NCBI GenBank assembly: GCA_947364235.1
Contig: CANARY010000003.1
Coordinates: 1-64,000 of the forward strand
Source: an uncultured Candidatus Melainabacteria bacterium
GTDB lineage: Bacteria > Cyanobacteriota > Vampirovibrionia > Gastranaerophilales > Gastranaerophilaceae
Reading direction: 5' to 3'
Length of the DNA: 64,000 bases
Shown here in pieces: positions 7,799 to 16,016 of the stretch. Numbering within the stretch: the stretch's first letter is position 1; every line of letters begins with the position of its first letter. The notes beneath the pieces were generated by a model. That model was not told where the DNA came from. It saw only the letters and a program-made list of their open reading frames with translations, and did not search any database. The position numbers and the translations under genes were made by a program.

Positions 7799-8593
7799 TT
7801 ATTGCATTCCCTCTTGTTTTGAGTGATAACTAGAATATTTGCCACCTGTACTAGATGCAGTAATTTGCTTGCCGTCTTTATTGTCAAAATTGCCCTCATA
7901 AACTTTTTGAGGATTAAGATTATTTTTGATAACCCAATCAAAATTAAAAAATGAATTTTGCTGACAAAAATCAGACTTTTGAGCTTTTTCAAAAACAGTC
8001 CGCCAATACTCAGCATCAGGTTTTTGTGCTAATCTTGCAGCTGCTTTTTTCTTTCGATCATCATTAAGCTCTCTAGGCTGTGGATAATTTTTACAAATTT
8101 GTTTGTATAACTCAAAAAGGTCATATATAGTGAATTGATTAGTATTTACTTCATCAATATTTATTTCTTTAATATTTAATTGTGTTGAGTTTTCCAAATG
8201 TGGATCAGCCTGTTTTGGATCTTCCGGTGTTGGAACTTCCAGGTGTGGATTTTCCGTATCTGGTGATGATGGATTTTGAGACTCATCAAATATATGGTAA
8301 ATATAAATAAATCTGCCGTTTTCACCGTTTTGCTTTTCAACTTTTAAATATCCATGCTTTGTCAACTCTGCCATTGTTGAGCGGATGCAGTCTCTACTCT
8401 CTTTGCAAATACTGGCAAGCCCACTAATGCTATAATTCCAAGTAGGCGGCAAAGCCAAAAATATACTCAAAAGACCTTTAGCCTTTAGGCTCATAGGCGG
8501 TTTTTCATATATCAAAAATTGATTAGGTATTATTGCATATTTTTCGTTTTTATGAACTCTGATAATAGCAGAGTTAGGCTCTCTTTTTACCAT
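7799..8593 (-). CDS. winged-helix phage replication protein (DnaD/initiator-like)
   Basis: 264 aa. Residues about 30-110 (MSLKAKGLLSIFLALPPTWNYSISGLASICKES then MAELTKHGYLKVEKQNG) form a winged helix of the kind seen in phage replication initiators. A Pro/Asp-rich linker (SSPDTENPHLEVPTPEDP) and a C-terminal helical domain follow. By position before dnaC it probably binds the origin. The origin could be an iteron-like site in its own gene, but I see no clear iterons. Confidence 0.75.
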   Translation of the reverse strand: MVKREPNSAIIRVHKNEKYAIIPNQFLIYEKPPMSLKAKGLLSIFLALPPTWNYSISGLASICKESRDCIRSTMAELTKHGYLKVEKQNGENGRFIYIYHIFDESQNPSSPDTENPHLEVPTPEDPKQADPHLENSTQLNIKEINIDEVNTNQFTIYDLFELYKQICKNYPQPRELNDDRKKKAAARLAQKPDAEYWRTVFEKAQKSDFCQQNSFFNFDWVIKNNLNPQKVYEGNFDNKDGKQITASSTGGKYSSYHSKQEGMQ

Positions 8594-8597
8594 ATTA

Positions 8598-8990
8598 TCA
8601 ACCCTTTAAAATTGCTCTCTCCTGTTTTAAATAGGATTTGTAACACCTATTTATATGCTTAACTCCTTTATTGACAACATTTTCAACATCATCAATGGCT
8701 CTATTTAATACCGGAGTACAAACAACCCTGCCGGACAAATACTCAAATGCCGGCAAATCAACTATTTTGTTTTTTTCAACTTCTAGCAAATAAAATGTCA
8801 AATAGTAACGATAAGTTGCTAAAACAAGTGTACGCACCTTTTTTACAAGTTCTCTTTTTTTTCTGAGCTTTGCTTTTTTAATCCAGGCTTTAAGCCTTTT
8901 TGTAATTCCCATAACCGCCGTTCTCCCATTTTTTAATTTTGTAAACTTTCTTGATGGAGCTTTACAAGAGTTTTGACAAGCTGCTGCCAT
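8598..8990 (-). CDS. hypothetical basic phage protein
   Basis: 130 aa from ATG 8990, which has a strong AGGAGAGG SD. An internal ATG at 8912 is a weaker alternative. Long Lys/Arg-rich helices (GITKRLKAWIKKAKLRKKRELVKK) suggest nucleic-acid or membrane-surface binding. Not recognised. Confidence 0.55.
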   Translation of the reverse strand: MAAACQNSCKAPSRKFTKLKNGRTAVMGITKRLKAWIKKAKLRKKRELVKKVRTLVLATYRYYLTFYLLEVEKNKIVDLPAFEYLSGRVVCTPVLNRAIDDVENVVNKGVKHINRCYKSYLKQERAILKG

Positions 8991-9082
8991 AAATAAGACC
9001 TCTCCTCTTTGGTGTACTCAACACCATCAAAGGCAATCTCATACTTCAGCGGCTCTTTTTTCTTTTTGTAAACTCTAGCCAA
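8933..9082 (-). CDS. small hypothetical protein, start uncertain
   Basis: About 49 aa if it starts at TTG 9082, which has GAGG nine bases upstream and overlaps the stop of the Cro-like gene. A longer frame to TTG 9118 exists but would overlap more. The C-terminal half (YTKEERSYLWQQLVKTLVKLHQ) looks like a helix pair. Not recognised. Confidence 0.45.
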   Translation of the reverse strand: MARVYKKKKEPLKYEIAFDGVEYTKEERSYLWQQLVKTLVKLHQESLQN

Positions 9083-9290
9083 CTTCTTTGACCTCAATAT
9101 TTTCAAAAAGATAATCAAAAGAGAGTTTTAAGCCCCAAAACTCTAAAATTCTTTTTATTTCAGACAATTTAAACTCAGTCTCTCCGTTGATTTTTCTTGA
9201 AAAAACAATCGGACTGATTTTTACTCTTATTGCAAAATCTTTTTGAGATAATCCTGTTCTTTTGATTTCTGCTGCTAAATTTAAGTACAT
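9075..9290 (-). CDS. Cro-like HTH protein, first gene of the leftward operon
   Basis: 71 aa. A single HTH_3/XRE domain (LSQKDFAIRVKISPIVFSRKINGETEFKLSEI, residues about 14-45) fills the protein. AAAGGG precedes the ATG. Size and position opposite a larger XRE repressor match Cro in lambdoid switches. It probably binds the intergenic sites at 9315-9410. Confidence 0.75.
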   Translation of the reverse strand: MYLNLAAEIKRTGLSQKDFAIRVKISPIVFSRKINGETEFKLSEIKRILEFWGLKLSFDYLFENIEVKEVG

Positions 9291-9314
9291 AATTTAACCC
9301 TTTATTTTTAATAC

Positions 9315-9410
9315 ATTAACGATTTACAAAATTTTACATGCGTTTTCTTTATTTAACTAACGAAAATAATCCTAATTCATATTAAAAAATTTGTCAAGTA
9401 TTAACGATTT
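9315..9410 (-). promoter_or_regulatory. divergent lysogeny-type switch with leftward promoter and repeated TAACGA sites
   Basis: Leftward promoter: TTGACA (9397-9392) and TAGGAT (9374-9369) on the minus strand with a 17-bp spacer. ATTAACGATTT occurs at 9315-9325 and 9400-9410, and a third TAACGA at 9358-9363. Two copies flank the promoter and one lies in the leader. These are likely repressor/Cro operators. A TTGACA for the rightward operon lies at 9442-9447 but without a convincing -10 at standard spacing. Confidence 0.6.
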
Positions 9411-9519
9411 CTTTAATCAAATAAAGATTTGCATTATTTTATTGACATTTTTGTTTATATATATACTTGTTTTTTAAATAAATAAAGTTAAAATAATAAA
9501 TGTAAAGGAGTGTAACAAA

Positions 9520-9897
9520 ATGGAAAATTTAACTCTGACCTTTAATTTTTATAAAAAAAAGTTAAAGCTAACAAATGAAAAAATTGCAGAATTAGCGAAC
9601 GTGCCTGTTCAGACAATAGAGCGGATCTCTTGCGGCAGAACTGCAAACCCTAAACTAAAAACTCTCAAGGCTCTTGCTGCTGTATTTGATTGCAGCTTAG
9701 ATGATTTAATGAATATGAGAGATACTACAAAACCCTATTATTTTGATGAAACAACTGCAAATATTGCTCAAGCTATCCAAAATGATGAAACTTTAAAGGC
9801 TTTATTTTCAGCAATGCTATCTTTGACAAACGAAAATCAGCAAGCCGTTACCGGACTTGCTGAGAGATTAAAAAATATGCAAGAGTCTAATATTTAA
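9520..9897 (+). CDS. XRE-family phage repressor (CI-like)
   Basis: 125 aa. An N-terminal HTH (residues about 14-60: LTNEKIAELANVPVQTIERI, then LKTLKALAAVFDCSLDDLMN) is followed by a helical C-terminal part, with no LexA/CI peptidase domain. AAAGGAGTG precedes the ATG. It is transcribed opposite the Cro-like gene and is the likely lysogeny repressor. Loss of repression would not use RecA-type self-cleavage, since no Ser-Lys protease is present. Confidence 0.8.
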   Translation: MENLTLTFNFYKKKLKLTNEKIAELANVPVQTIERISCGRTANPKLKTLKALAAVFDCSLDDLMNMRDTTKPYYFDETTANIAQAIQNDETLKALFSAMLSLTNENQQAVTGLAERLKNMQESNI

Positions 9898-9916
9898 AAA
9901 ATGAGGTTATGGAAAA

Positions 9917-10351
9917 ATGAAAATCTGCAAAATATGTAATCAGCAATATGCTGACAATCTTGAACAATGTCCTTATTGCGTTGAGAATGGCAAAAATATA
10001 ATAAAAAAACTTGCCATGCCTGCAATTATAATTTTGGCAATTTTAATCTTGCCGGTCTTTGTTTCAATCGCAACAAAAAAGGATCCAAACATTATCTCTA
10101 TTGCAAGTATGGGAGAAAATTATCCCTATACTATTGACAATGTAAGGATCCAATGTGCAGCAGATTATCCGGCTGCGGTTTATATTGTGGATAAATCAGG
10201 CAATAAATATGCTGTAAATGGCAGTGCAAATCAATACCTGACAAAAATCAAACCTGATAAAAAATATAAAGGTTATACAAGCAATATTTTAAAAAATGGC
10301 ATGACTGATGCTCAGATTTTACAAATAGGATTAAAAATCTGCAAGGATTAA
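9917..10351 (+). CDS. zinc-ribbon, membrane-anchored protein with DUF2511-like domain
   Basis: 144 aa. C4-C7 and C18-C21 form a short zinc ribbon. A membrane helix follows at about 30-52 (KKLAMPAIIILAILILPVF region). The C-terminal 80 residues are closely related to the N-terminal domain of the 3686-4156 protein (shared YPYTIDNV, SGNKYAVNG, YLTKIK). The end (QILQIGLKIC) fits DUF2511. It is located between repressor and recombinase, so it is probably expressed in the lysogen. An envelope role such as exclusion is possible. Confidence 0.65.
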   Translation: MKICKICNQQYADNLEQCPYCVENGKNIIKKLAMPAIIILAILILPVFVSIATKKDPNIISIASMGENYPYTIDNVRIQCAADYPAAVYIVDKSGNKYAVNGSANQYLTKIKPDKKYKGYTSNILKNGMTDAQILQIGLKICKD

Positions 10352-10353
10352 CA

Positions 10354-11832
10354 ATGGTAAAGGCAAACGATAACGACACACTAACATACACAAGAGTCTC
10401 AAGTGATGAGCAACGGCAAAAAGGTTACTCATTAGATTATCAGCGAAAAGAGACAGATTTGTATTGCAAAAATAAAAACTTAAATATTGTTAGACATTTT
10501 TCAGAGTCTCACACAGCAAAAAAGCCAGGCAGACCGGCTTTTAATGAGATGTTAAAGTTTGCAAAGAAAAAAGGGATAAAAAATCTTGTATTTTTAAAAT
10601 CCGATAGAGCATCAAGAAACCCCGTTGACTCTGCTCAATTATCCTATATGGCTGAGTATGAAGGATTTAATGTGCATCTTGTTCAAGACAATTTGATACT
10701 CTCACAAAAATCAAAACCTCAGGACTTTTTAATTTTTGAGATAAATAATTGTTTTTCAAATTTATACCCACGCAATCTGTCAATCGAAGTCTCATCAAAA
10801 ATGCTTGAAAAGGCAGAGCAAGGATATTACCCAAGCCGCCCAATGTGCGGATATGTAACAGTAAAGATTGCAAAAAGGGCATATTTAAAAATCGATCCTG
10901 AAAAAGCTCCATTTATCAAAGAAATTTTTGAAAAATACGCAACAGGGCAATATTCCTATAAACTTTTAGCAGCTGAAATGAGGCTCAGAGGTTTTATGGT
11001 ATCAAACTGCGTAAAATGCGGCAAAAATAATATTGAGGATATTTTAAACAATCCTGTATATATGGGAGACTTTATGTGGAAAGGCAAACGATACAAAGGC
11101 AAGCATGATCCGATCGTATCTCCGGAGCTTTACTATCAATGCCAAAAAATTATCAAGCAGAGATCTTTAGGCACTAATAAATCAAGGAACTTTTTATATA
11201 CCGGAGTTATTAAATGCAAAAAATGCGGCTGTCAATTTGTAGGAGAGATCAAAAAAAATAAATACATCTATTATCATTGCACTGGTAATAGAGGCGGAGA
11301 TTGTAATAAAAAATGGCTAAAACAGGAATACATAGATGATGTTTTTGTTGATTTTCTCAAAAGTTTAGTAATCCCGGATGAACACATGCCGGAGATTTTA
11401 ACCTGCATAAAATATCAGATAAAAGAGGAGAGAGATTTTAATAAACAAAAATATGATGCGGCAAAAATAAAATATGACAAATTAAAAACTCGATCAGATG
11501 CTTTATTTAATTTATTCCTGGATGGAGATATTGACAAAGAGCATTACAAAGAAAAACAAAAAGAGATTGATTATGAGCTTGATTATCTCTCCTCAGTCAT
11601 GCATAACACAAACCTCAAAGACAATAAAGTAATTGAAACCTCTGAGATGTTACTAGAACTTTTTAAAAACGCACACAGAGACTATCTCAGGGGAGATTTT
11701 GAAACAAAGAAATATTTGTTAAATTTGCTCTGCTCGAACTTTTATTATGATGGCGAAAAACTAACTATAATAATAAAAGAGGCTTTTAGACCTTTAGTCG
11801 ATATTGCCTCTTTTGTAAAATATGGAGGTTAG
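10354..11832 (+). CDS. large serine recombinase (integrase)
   Basis: 492 aa. The resolvase domain starts with YTRVSSDEQ (catalytic Ser at 16 within RVS). The recombinase domain spans about 160-260 (YPSRPMCGYV onward), with a zinc ribbon near 288-325 (CKKCGCQF, then C-x8-C) and a coiled-coil C-terminus at about 350-440. It integrates and, with a directionality factor, excises the element. The start follows AAGGA and abuts the preceding stop. Its stop codon (11830-11832) lies inside the tRNA-Ala gene on the other strand. Confidence 0.92.
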   Translation: MVKANDNDTLTYTRVSSDEQRQKGYSLDYQRKETDLYCKNKNLNIVRHFSESHTAKKPGRPAFNEMLKFAKKKGIKNLVFLKSDRASRNPVDSAQLSYMAEYEGFNVHLVQDNLILSQKSKPQDFLIFEINNCFSNLYPRNLSIEVSSKMLEKAEQGYYPSRPMCGYVTVKIAKRAYLKIDPEKAPFIKEIFEKYATGQYSYKLLAAEMRLRGFMVSNCVKCGKNNIEDILNNPVYMGDFMWKGKRYKGKHDPIVSPELYYQCQKIIKQRSLGTNKSRNFLYTGVIKCKKCGCQFVGEIKKNKYIYYHCTGNRGGDCNKKWLKQEYIDDVFVDFLKSLVIPDEHMPEILTCIKYQIKEERDFNKQKYDAAKIKYDKLKTRSDALFNLFLDGDIDKEHYKEKQKEIDYELDYLSSVMHNTNLKDNKVIETSEMLLELFKNAHRDYLRGDFETKKYLLNLLCSNFYYDGEKLTIIIKEAFRPLVDIASFVKYGG

Positions 11833-11895
11833 GAGATTCGAACTCCTGACCCCCTGCGTGCAAAGCAGGTGCTCTACCAGCTGAGCTAAACCCCC
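11823..11895 (-). tRNA. tRNA-Ala(TGC)
   Basis: 73 nt, full cloverleaf on the minus strand: acceptor GGGGGTT/AACCTCC, D-arm GCTC...GAGC, anticodon arm CCTGC-TTTGCAC-GCAGG giving anticodon TGC, T-arm AGGAG-TTCGAAT-CTCCT and discriminator A. CCA is not encoded. Its 3' end overlaps the recombinase gene, suggesting it is the element's attachment site. Confidence 0.95.
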
Positions 11896-11932
11896 ACATC
11901 GGGTTGTAATCGAGTTAAACCTGACTACATTT

Positions 11933-11963
11933 ATTATAATACATGCTGATTTTTTTTTGTAAA
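11933..11963 (-). promoter_or_regulatory. promoter of tRNA-Ala
   Basis: TATAAT (11938-11933) and TTTACA (11963-11958) on the minus strand, with a 19-bp spacer (16 bp if TATTAT is the -10). The tRNA starts about 38 nt downstream. Confidence 0.5.
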
Positions 11964-11996
11964 GGGGGTAAATGCAAAAATTTATTAGTGTTACTT

Positions 11997-12028
11997 AAAA
12001 AGCGTACAAGATAACTCTTGTACGCTTT
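11997..12028 (-). terminator. intrinsic terminator after the DUF4870-like gene
   Basis: A stem of 12-13 bp centred on AGCGTACAAG with CTTGTACGCT, a 6-nt loop (12011-12016), and T residues on the minus-strand exit. It lies 11 nt after the stop at 12039. Confidence 0.8.
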
Positions 12029-12038
12029 AAAAATAAAA

Positions 12039-12347
12039 TTACTTAATAAATTCATAGCAAGGCGCTTTGAATTCTGCATTATTGTTTGATGCAGCAAATG
12101 ATTTTATTGCAAAAACAATATTTGCAATCATTATTGCAAAACCTGCAATAAGTCCTACAAGCGGAATGAATCCCAAAACTAATGAAACAATAAGAATAGT
12201 AAGTTCAAAATTGAACATTTGTCTTATAATTTCTCTTGAGCTGCCTGATAAATCTTTGCCGCCTGCAAACCAAGCAACAGCAGAAGCAATTACACCAAAA
12301 AGGATAACGCCCAAAGTTCCAATAATTGTTAATGTTTTTTCGTTCAT
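12039..12347 (-). CDS. DUF4870-like small membrane protein
   Basis: 102 aa from ATG 12347, chosen because AAAGGAGAT lies just upstream; the longer frame to 12401 has no SD. Three hydrophobic helices (about 6-26, 46-62, 66-84) and the central REIIRQMFNFELTILI stretch match DUF4870, small helical membrane proteins of unknown role. It follows the PLP-enzyme gene by 23 nt. Confidence 0.7.
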   Translation of the reverse strand: MNEKTLTIIGTLGVILFGVIASAVAWFAGGKDLSGSSREIIRQMFNFELTILIVSLVLGFIPLVGLIAGFAIMIANIVFAIKSFAASNNNAEFKAPCYEFIK

Positions 12348-12370
12348 AAATATCTCCTTTCTTCCAACTA

Positions 12371-13594
12371 TTATAGTTTTTTTACAATTTCTTCTAAACA
12401 AATTTTTACGTGTGCGTAATTTAATCCGCCCTGCATATAAGCAACATAAGGCTCCCGCATAGGACCATCCGCAGAAAGTTCTATTGTTGAGCCTTCAATA
12501 AATGTTCCGCCTGCCATAATAACTTTGTCTTCGTATCCAGGAATGTACTCAGGAATCGGAGTTACATACCCGTTAACTGGTGAAAGCGACTGTATCGTCC
12601 GGCAGAATTCCTCCAAATGTTCCGGCTTTCCAAAAATGATATTTTGAATGATGTCTGTTCTTTTTTCATCAAACCTTGGAGCTGAATTAAATCCAATATC
12701 TTCAAAAACTTTTGCTGCAAGAATAGCCCCTTTAACAGCTTCAGATACAATCGACGGAGCCATAAAAAGTCCTTGGAAAATTAACCTGTGCTGGTTAAAC
12801 ATTGCTCCGCCTTCAGAACCAATTCCCGGTGCAGTAAGCCTGTTTGACGCACGTTCAACATAAAGTTCTTTGCCTGCAATATAACCGCCCGCTTCAACTA
12901 TTCCGCCTCCCGGATTTTTAATTAAAGAGCCTGCCATTAAATCTGCTCCAGCTTCTAACGGCTCTCTAGAATCAACAAATTCACCGTAACAATTATCCAC
13001 AAAACAAATACAATCAGGATTTTTTGACTTTACAACAGTACAAATTTTTTCAATTGTTTCAATTGAAAGTGATTTTCTTGTTGAATATCCTTTAGAACGC
13101 TGTATTAAAACCATAGTGGTTGTATTGTCAACCATTTGTTCAAGCTTTTCAAAATCAATTTCTGTATTATTGATTAAAGGAACTTCATCGTACAAAACCC
13201 CGTTTCCAATCAGCGAAGCACGTCTTGTCTCCTCATCTCCTGCTGTTCCAATAACTTCCTGCATAGTATCATAAGGCGCCCCTGCTGCTGATAAAAGCTT
13301 GTCTCCATATCTTAAATTTCCAAAAAGAGCACACGCAAGAGTATGTGTTCCAGAAGCAAAATGAATTCTTACAAGAGCTTTTTCCGCGCAAAAAACCTGT
13401 GCAAAAACTTTATCCAGCACTTCTCTGCCCAAGTCATCATGTCCGTATCCTGATACAGTATAAAAATGCTCCGGAGCAACTTTGTTATCAAAAAATGCTT
13501 TCAAAACTTTGCGCTGGTTGAAATCTCTGATTTCATTTACCCTTTCAAACTCTTTTTCTAAATCTTTTTCCGCTTTTTTAAAATCATAATTCAT
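12371..13594 (-). CDS. methionine gamma-lyase family PLP enzyme (aluminium-resistance protein type)
   Basis: 407 aa, full length for the family (PF06838). The PLP lysine is K226 in AGSLIKNPGGGI; the cofactor-binding HFASGTHTLACALF is near residue 79 and FVDNCYGEF near 198. The family cleaves C-S bonds of sulfur amino acids or related substrates; the exact substrate is not fixed. It probably forms an operon with the downstream small membrane protein. Confidence 0.85.
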   Translation of the reverse strand: MNYDFKKAEKDLEKEFERVNEIRDFNQRKVLKAFFDNKVAPEHFYTVSGYGHDDLGREVLDKVFAQVFCAEKALVRIHFASGTHTLACALFGNLRYGDKLLSAAGAPYDTMQEVIGTAGDEETRRASLIGNGVLYDEVPLINNTEIDFEKLEQMVDNTTTMVLIQRSKGYSTRKSLSIETIEKICTVVKSKNPDCICFVDNCYGEFVDSREPLEAGADLMAGSLIKNPGGGIVEAGGYIAGKELYVERASNRLTAPGIGSEGGAMFNQHRLIFQGLFMAPSIVSEAVKGAILAAKVFEDIGFNSAPRFDEKRTDIIQNIIFGKPEHLEEFCRTIQSLSPVNGYVTPIPEYIPGYEDKVIMAGGTFIEGSTIELSADGPMREPYVAYMQGGLNYAHVKICLEEIVKKL

Positions 13595-13644
13595 AGTAGG
13601 TTTATTGTAGCATAAATATACTAACTTTTAATTGTAAGTAAGAT

Positions 13645-13680
13645 GAAAAAGAAAAAAGCGACAATTAAAAAATTATCGCT
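13645..13680 (-). terminator. intrinsic terminator after the 13720 gene
   Basis: AGCGACAATT (13657-13666) with AATTATCGCT (13671-13680): a 10-bp stem with one G-U on the minus strand, followed there by a T-rich run (complement of 13645-13657). Confidence 0.75.
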
Positions 13681-13719
13681 AAATTATGTGTGTGTATTAT
13701 ATTATAGATTTTTATTTTT

Positions 13720-13986
13720 TTATGCAATTGCTGAAAATTGCTGTGCTCCATTGTGCGGCATTTGTTCATTGTCGCGAATCATACTGAATGTTCTGTATAA
13801 TTTGTAACCCAATGCTTTTAATGGATTTGAACTTACTGAATCTGCATTTTGAGCAAATTCTTGGCTTTGTTGAAACTTAATTGATGCTTTTGGGTCTCTT
13901 AACATTAAAATAGCATTTTGTGATTCCATATCTTTTGTTTCAACATTAGCTCTATAATTTATATTAGAAATTCTGTTAACTTGCAT
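13720..13986 (-). CDS. hypothetical small protein, lineage-specific type
   Basis: 88 aa from ATG 13986 (SD AGAGGTGAT); a GTG nine bases earlier is less likely. The N-terminus (MQVNRISNINYRAN) resembles the starts of several other unknown proteins in this window. The rest is polar and helical with many Gln and Asn. No signal peptide or domain. Single-gene unit with its own terminator. Confidence 0.6.
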   Translation of the reverse strand: MQVNRISNINYRANVETKDMESQNAILMLRDPKASIKFQQSQEFAQNADSVSSNPLKALGYKLYRTFSMIRDNEQMPHNGAQQFSAIA

Positions 13987-14239
13987 TTTTATCACCTCTG
14001 TGAACTTTCTGTTGTAATTAAGTGTTTTATTTACACTTCATTCAACAATTTCATTATGCTACACATCAAAAAAAAAGTCAAGAGGGTTGAATAAGTTTTG
14101 TAAACTTTTGTGAAATTCAATAGGAGTGCGCATTTGGGGATAAAATGTCATAAATACACTTAAAAAATACCCCAACTGTTTATTAACCATTCGGTGTATT
14201 TTTTACACTAAATAAATACGGCATGGTTTGTTACAAACT

Positions 14240-14267
14240 TTTACTATTAATTAAATTGTGATACAAT
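14240..14267 (+). promoter_or_regulatory. probable promoter of the penicillin-binding protein operon
   Basis: TTTACT (14240-14245) and TACAAT (14262-14267) with a 16-bp spacer, 16 nt before the start codon. Confidence 0.4.
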
Positions 14268-14283
14268 TAAATCGAGGAGAGGT

Positions 14284-15999
14284 ATGAAACGCAATATTAA
14301 TAATACAAATAACAGAAATAAGTCTTTTTCTGAGCGTCTTATTTGGATTCAGGGAATATTTCTTATATTAATATTATTATTTATAACTTACTTGTTTTGT
14401 GTTCAAGTGCTTGATGTAAGGCATTTCAGGGTTAAGGCAAAAAATCAGCGCAGAGCAAGTTCATTTGTTATGCGCGGTAATATTTACGATAGAAATGGGA
14501 TAAAACTTGCAACGGATACGGTTTATTATGATATTTTTGCAAGAAAAGAAGATTTTGTGCATACACCTGAGGAGCTGGCAAAAATTCTTGCTCCTATTTT
14601 AAAGATTTCACAAATTGATTTGACAGAGAAGTTAAGACAGAACATTTCAGTTATTTCTATTAAAAAGAATGTTGACAGGCATACTCGTGATGAAATTGCT
14701 AAGTTAAATTTGCGTGAAATTCCGATGGATAAGAAAAGTATTCGTACTTATCCGCAGGGAACTTTGGCTGCGCATGTGCTTGGGTATTATAATTTTGATG
14801 CTGATGTTGCTTCAGGGGTTGAGCTTACTGCAAAAGATGTTTTAGAAAGTGTAACGAGAACTTCTCATTTTGAAATGACTCCTAAAGGTAAAGTTATTTA
14901 TAACATTTCTACTGATCCTGTTGCTGCAACAAAGCCTGTTAAAGGCAAGGATGTTACTTTGACTATTGATGCTGCGGTTCAGCACGTGTGTGAAAAAGAG
15001 CTTATGAAGTCTATTGAGAAGTTTAAGGCTCACAGAGGGGCGGTAATTGTAATGAACCCTCGTAATGGTGAAATTTTGGCTTATGCTGTATATCCTTACT
15101 TTGACCCTAATAATTTTAAGACAGCAACAAGTTTTCAGACAAAGAATTGGACTTTGACAGATGTTTTCCCTCCTGGTTCAACTTTTAAAGCTATAACAGT
15201 TGCGTCTGCAATTGAGCTTGGCAAAATAAACAGATATTCAAAGATTAATGATACTGGTAAAATAAAAATAGGCTGGTGGACAATTAAGAACTATGATTAT
15301 GCTCGCAGGCCTAATCCTGGTATGATTGATTTGGTTTACCTTTTTGAGCATTCTAGTAACGTAGCTTCTGTTATTGTTGCTCAAATGATGAGCAGGCATG
15401 AATATCATTCAATGCTTAAAAAATTTGGTTTTGGCGAGAAAACAGGAATTGATTTGCCTGGAGAATCTGTAGGGCTTTTGAAATCTCCAAGCAGATGGGA
15501 TGCTTCTGACCATGCTTCTATGGGTTACGGTTATGGTTCTTCTGTTACAGCTATTCAGATGGTTTCTGCGGTTTCTGCGCTTGCAAATGGGGGAGTTAGA
15601 GTTACTCCTCATGTAATTAAATATTCTCCGGAAGAAGAAGCTATAAAAGTTAAGAAGACTCAGGTAATGTCTCCTGAGCATGCTAGAGTTGTGACTGAGC
15701 TTTTAACAGAAAGTATTAACCGAGGAAAATCTCCGATTAAGTCTGATAGTTATAATATTGCAGCAAAGACAGGTACATCTATTAAACCTAAAGAGAATGG
15801 GACTGGATACACGAATAAGCTTTATACTTCGATTGTAGGTTATATGCCGTCGACTGATCCGCAGGTATTGATTTACGTTATTGTGGATTCAGCACAAGGA
15901 GGCGAGATTTGGGGAAATACGGTTGCAGCACCGATTTTTAAAGAAATATCAACTCAAATTTCACGTATTTTAAATCTGCAGCCGGATAAAATTAAATAA
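14284..15999 (+). CDS. peptidoglycan transpeptidase, class B penicillin-binding protein (FtsI/PBP2 type)
   Basis: 571 aa. N-terminal membrane helix at about 20-45, PBP dimerisation domain, then transpeptidase domain with active-site STFK at 299-302, SSN at 357-359 and KTGT at 495-498. It cross-links peptidoglycan in the periplasm. GAGGAGAGG precedes the ATG. Position directly before murE is that of ftsI in division-cell-wall clusters, so FtsI is favoured over PBP2, although mraZ, mraW and ftsL are not adjacent. Confidence 0.9.
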   Translation: MKRNINNTNNRNKSFSERLIWIQGIFLILILLFITYLFCVQVLDVRHFRVKAKNQRRASSFVMRGNIYDRNGIKLATDTVYYDIFARKEDFVHTPEELAKILAPILKISQIDLTEKLRQNISVISIKKNVDRHTRDEIAKLNLREIPMDKKSIRTYPQGTLAAHVLGYYNFDADVASGVELTAKDVLESVTRTSHFEMTPKGKVIYNISTDPVAATKPVKGKDVTLTIDAAVQHVCEKELMKSIEKFKAHRGAVIVMNPRNGEILAYAVYPYFDPNNFKTATSFQTKNWTLTDVFPPGSTFKAITVASAIELGKINRYSKINDTGKIKIGWWTIKNYDYARRPNPGMIDLVYLFEHSSNVASVIVAQMMSRHEYHSMLKKFGFGEKTGIDLPGESVGLLKSPSRWDASDHASMGYGYGSSVTAIQMVSAVSALANGGVRVTPHVIKYSPEEEAIKVKKTQVMSPEHARVVTELLTESINRGKSPIKSDSYNIAAKTGTSIKPKENGTGYTNKLYTSIVGYMPSTDPQVLIYVIVDSAQGGEIWGNTVAAPIFKEISTQISRILNLQPDKIK

Positions 16000-16016
16000 A
16001 ATAAAAAGAGGTGAAT

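Larger units (their letters stand above)
1..11832. mobile_element. right part of an integrated prophage-like element, next to tRNA-Ala
   Basis: A leftward operon of overlapping small genes (9290 down to 1425, then two more genes) and a short rightward operon (9520-11832) meet at a divergent switch. Contents are typical of phage early regions: repressor and Cro-like proteins, DnaC-like loader, winged-helix replication protein, Dam-type methylase, DUF5131 protein, and a large serine recombinase at the very edge against tRNA-Ala. Host genes begin immediately after the tRNA. No capsid, terminase or tail genes are visible. The left end lies outside the window, so size and phage-versus-island identity are open. 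Confidence 0.8.

Noticed and set aside
9442..9470. Rightward promoter TTGACA with TATACT for the repressor
   Set aside because: The spacer is only 14 bp; kept only as a remark in the switch entry.
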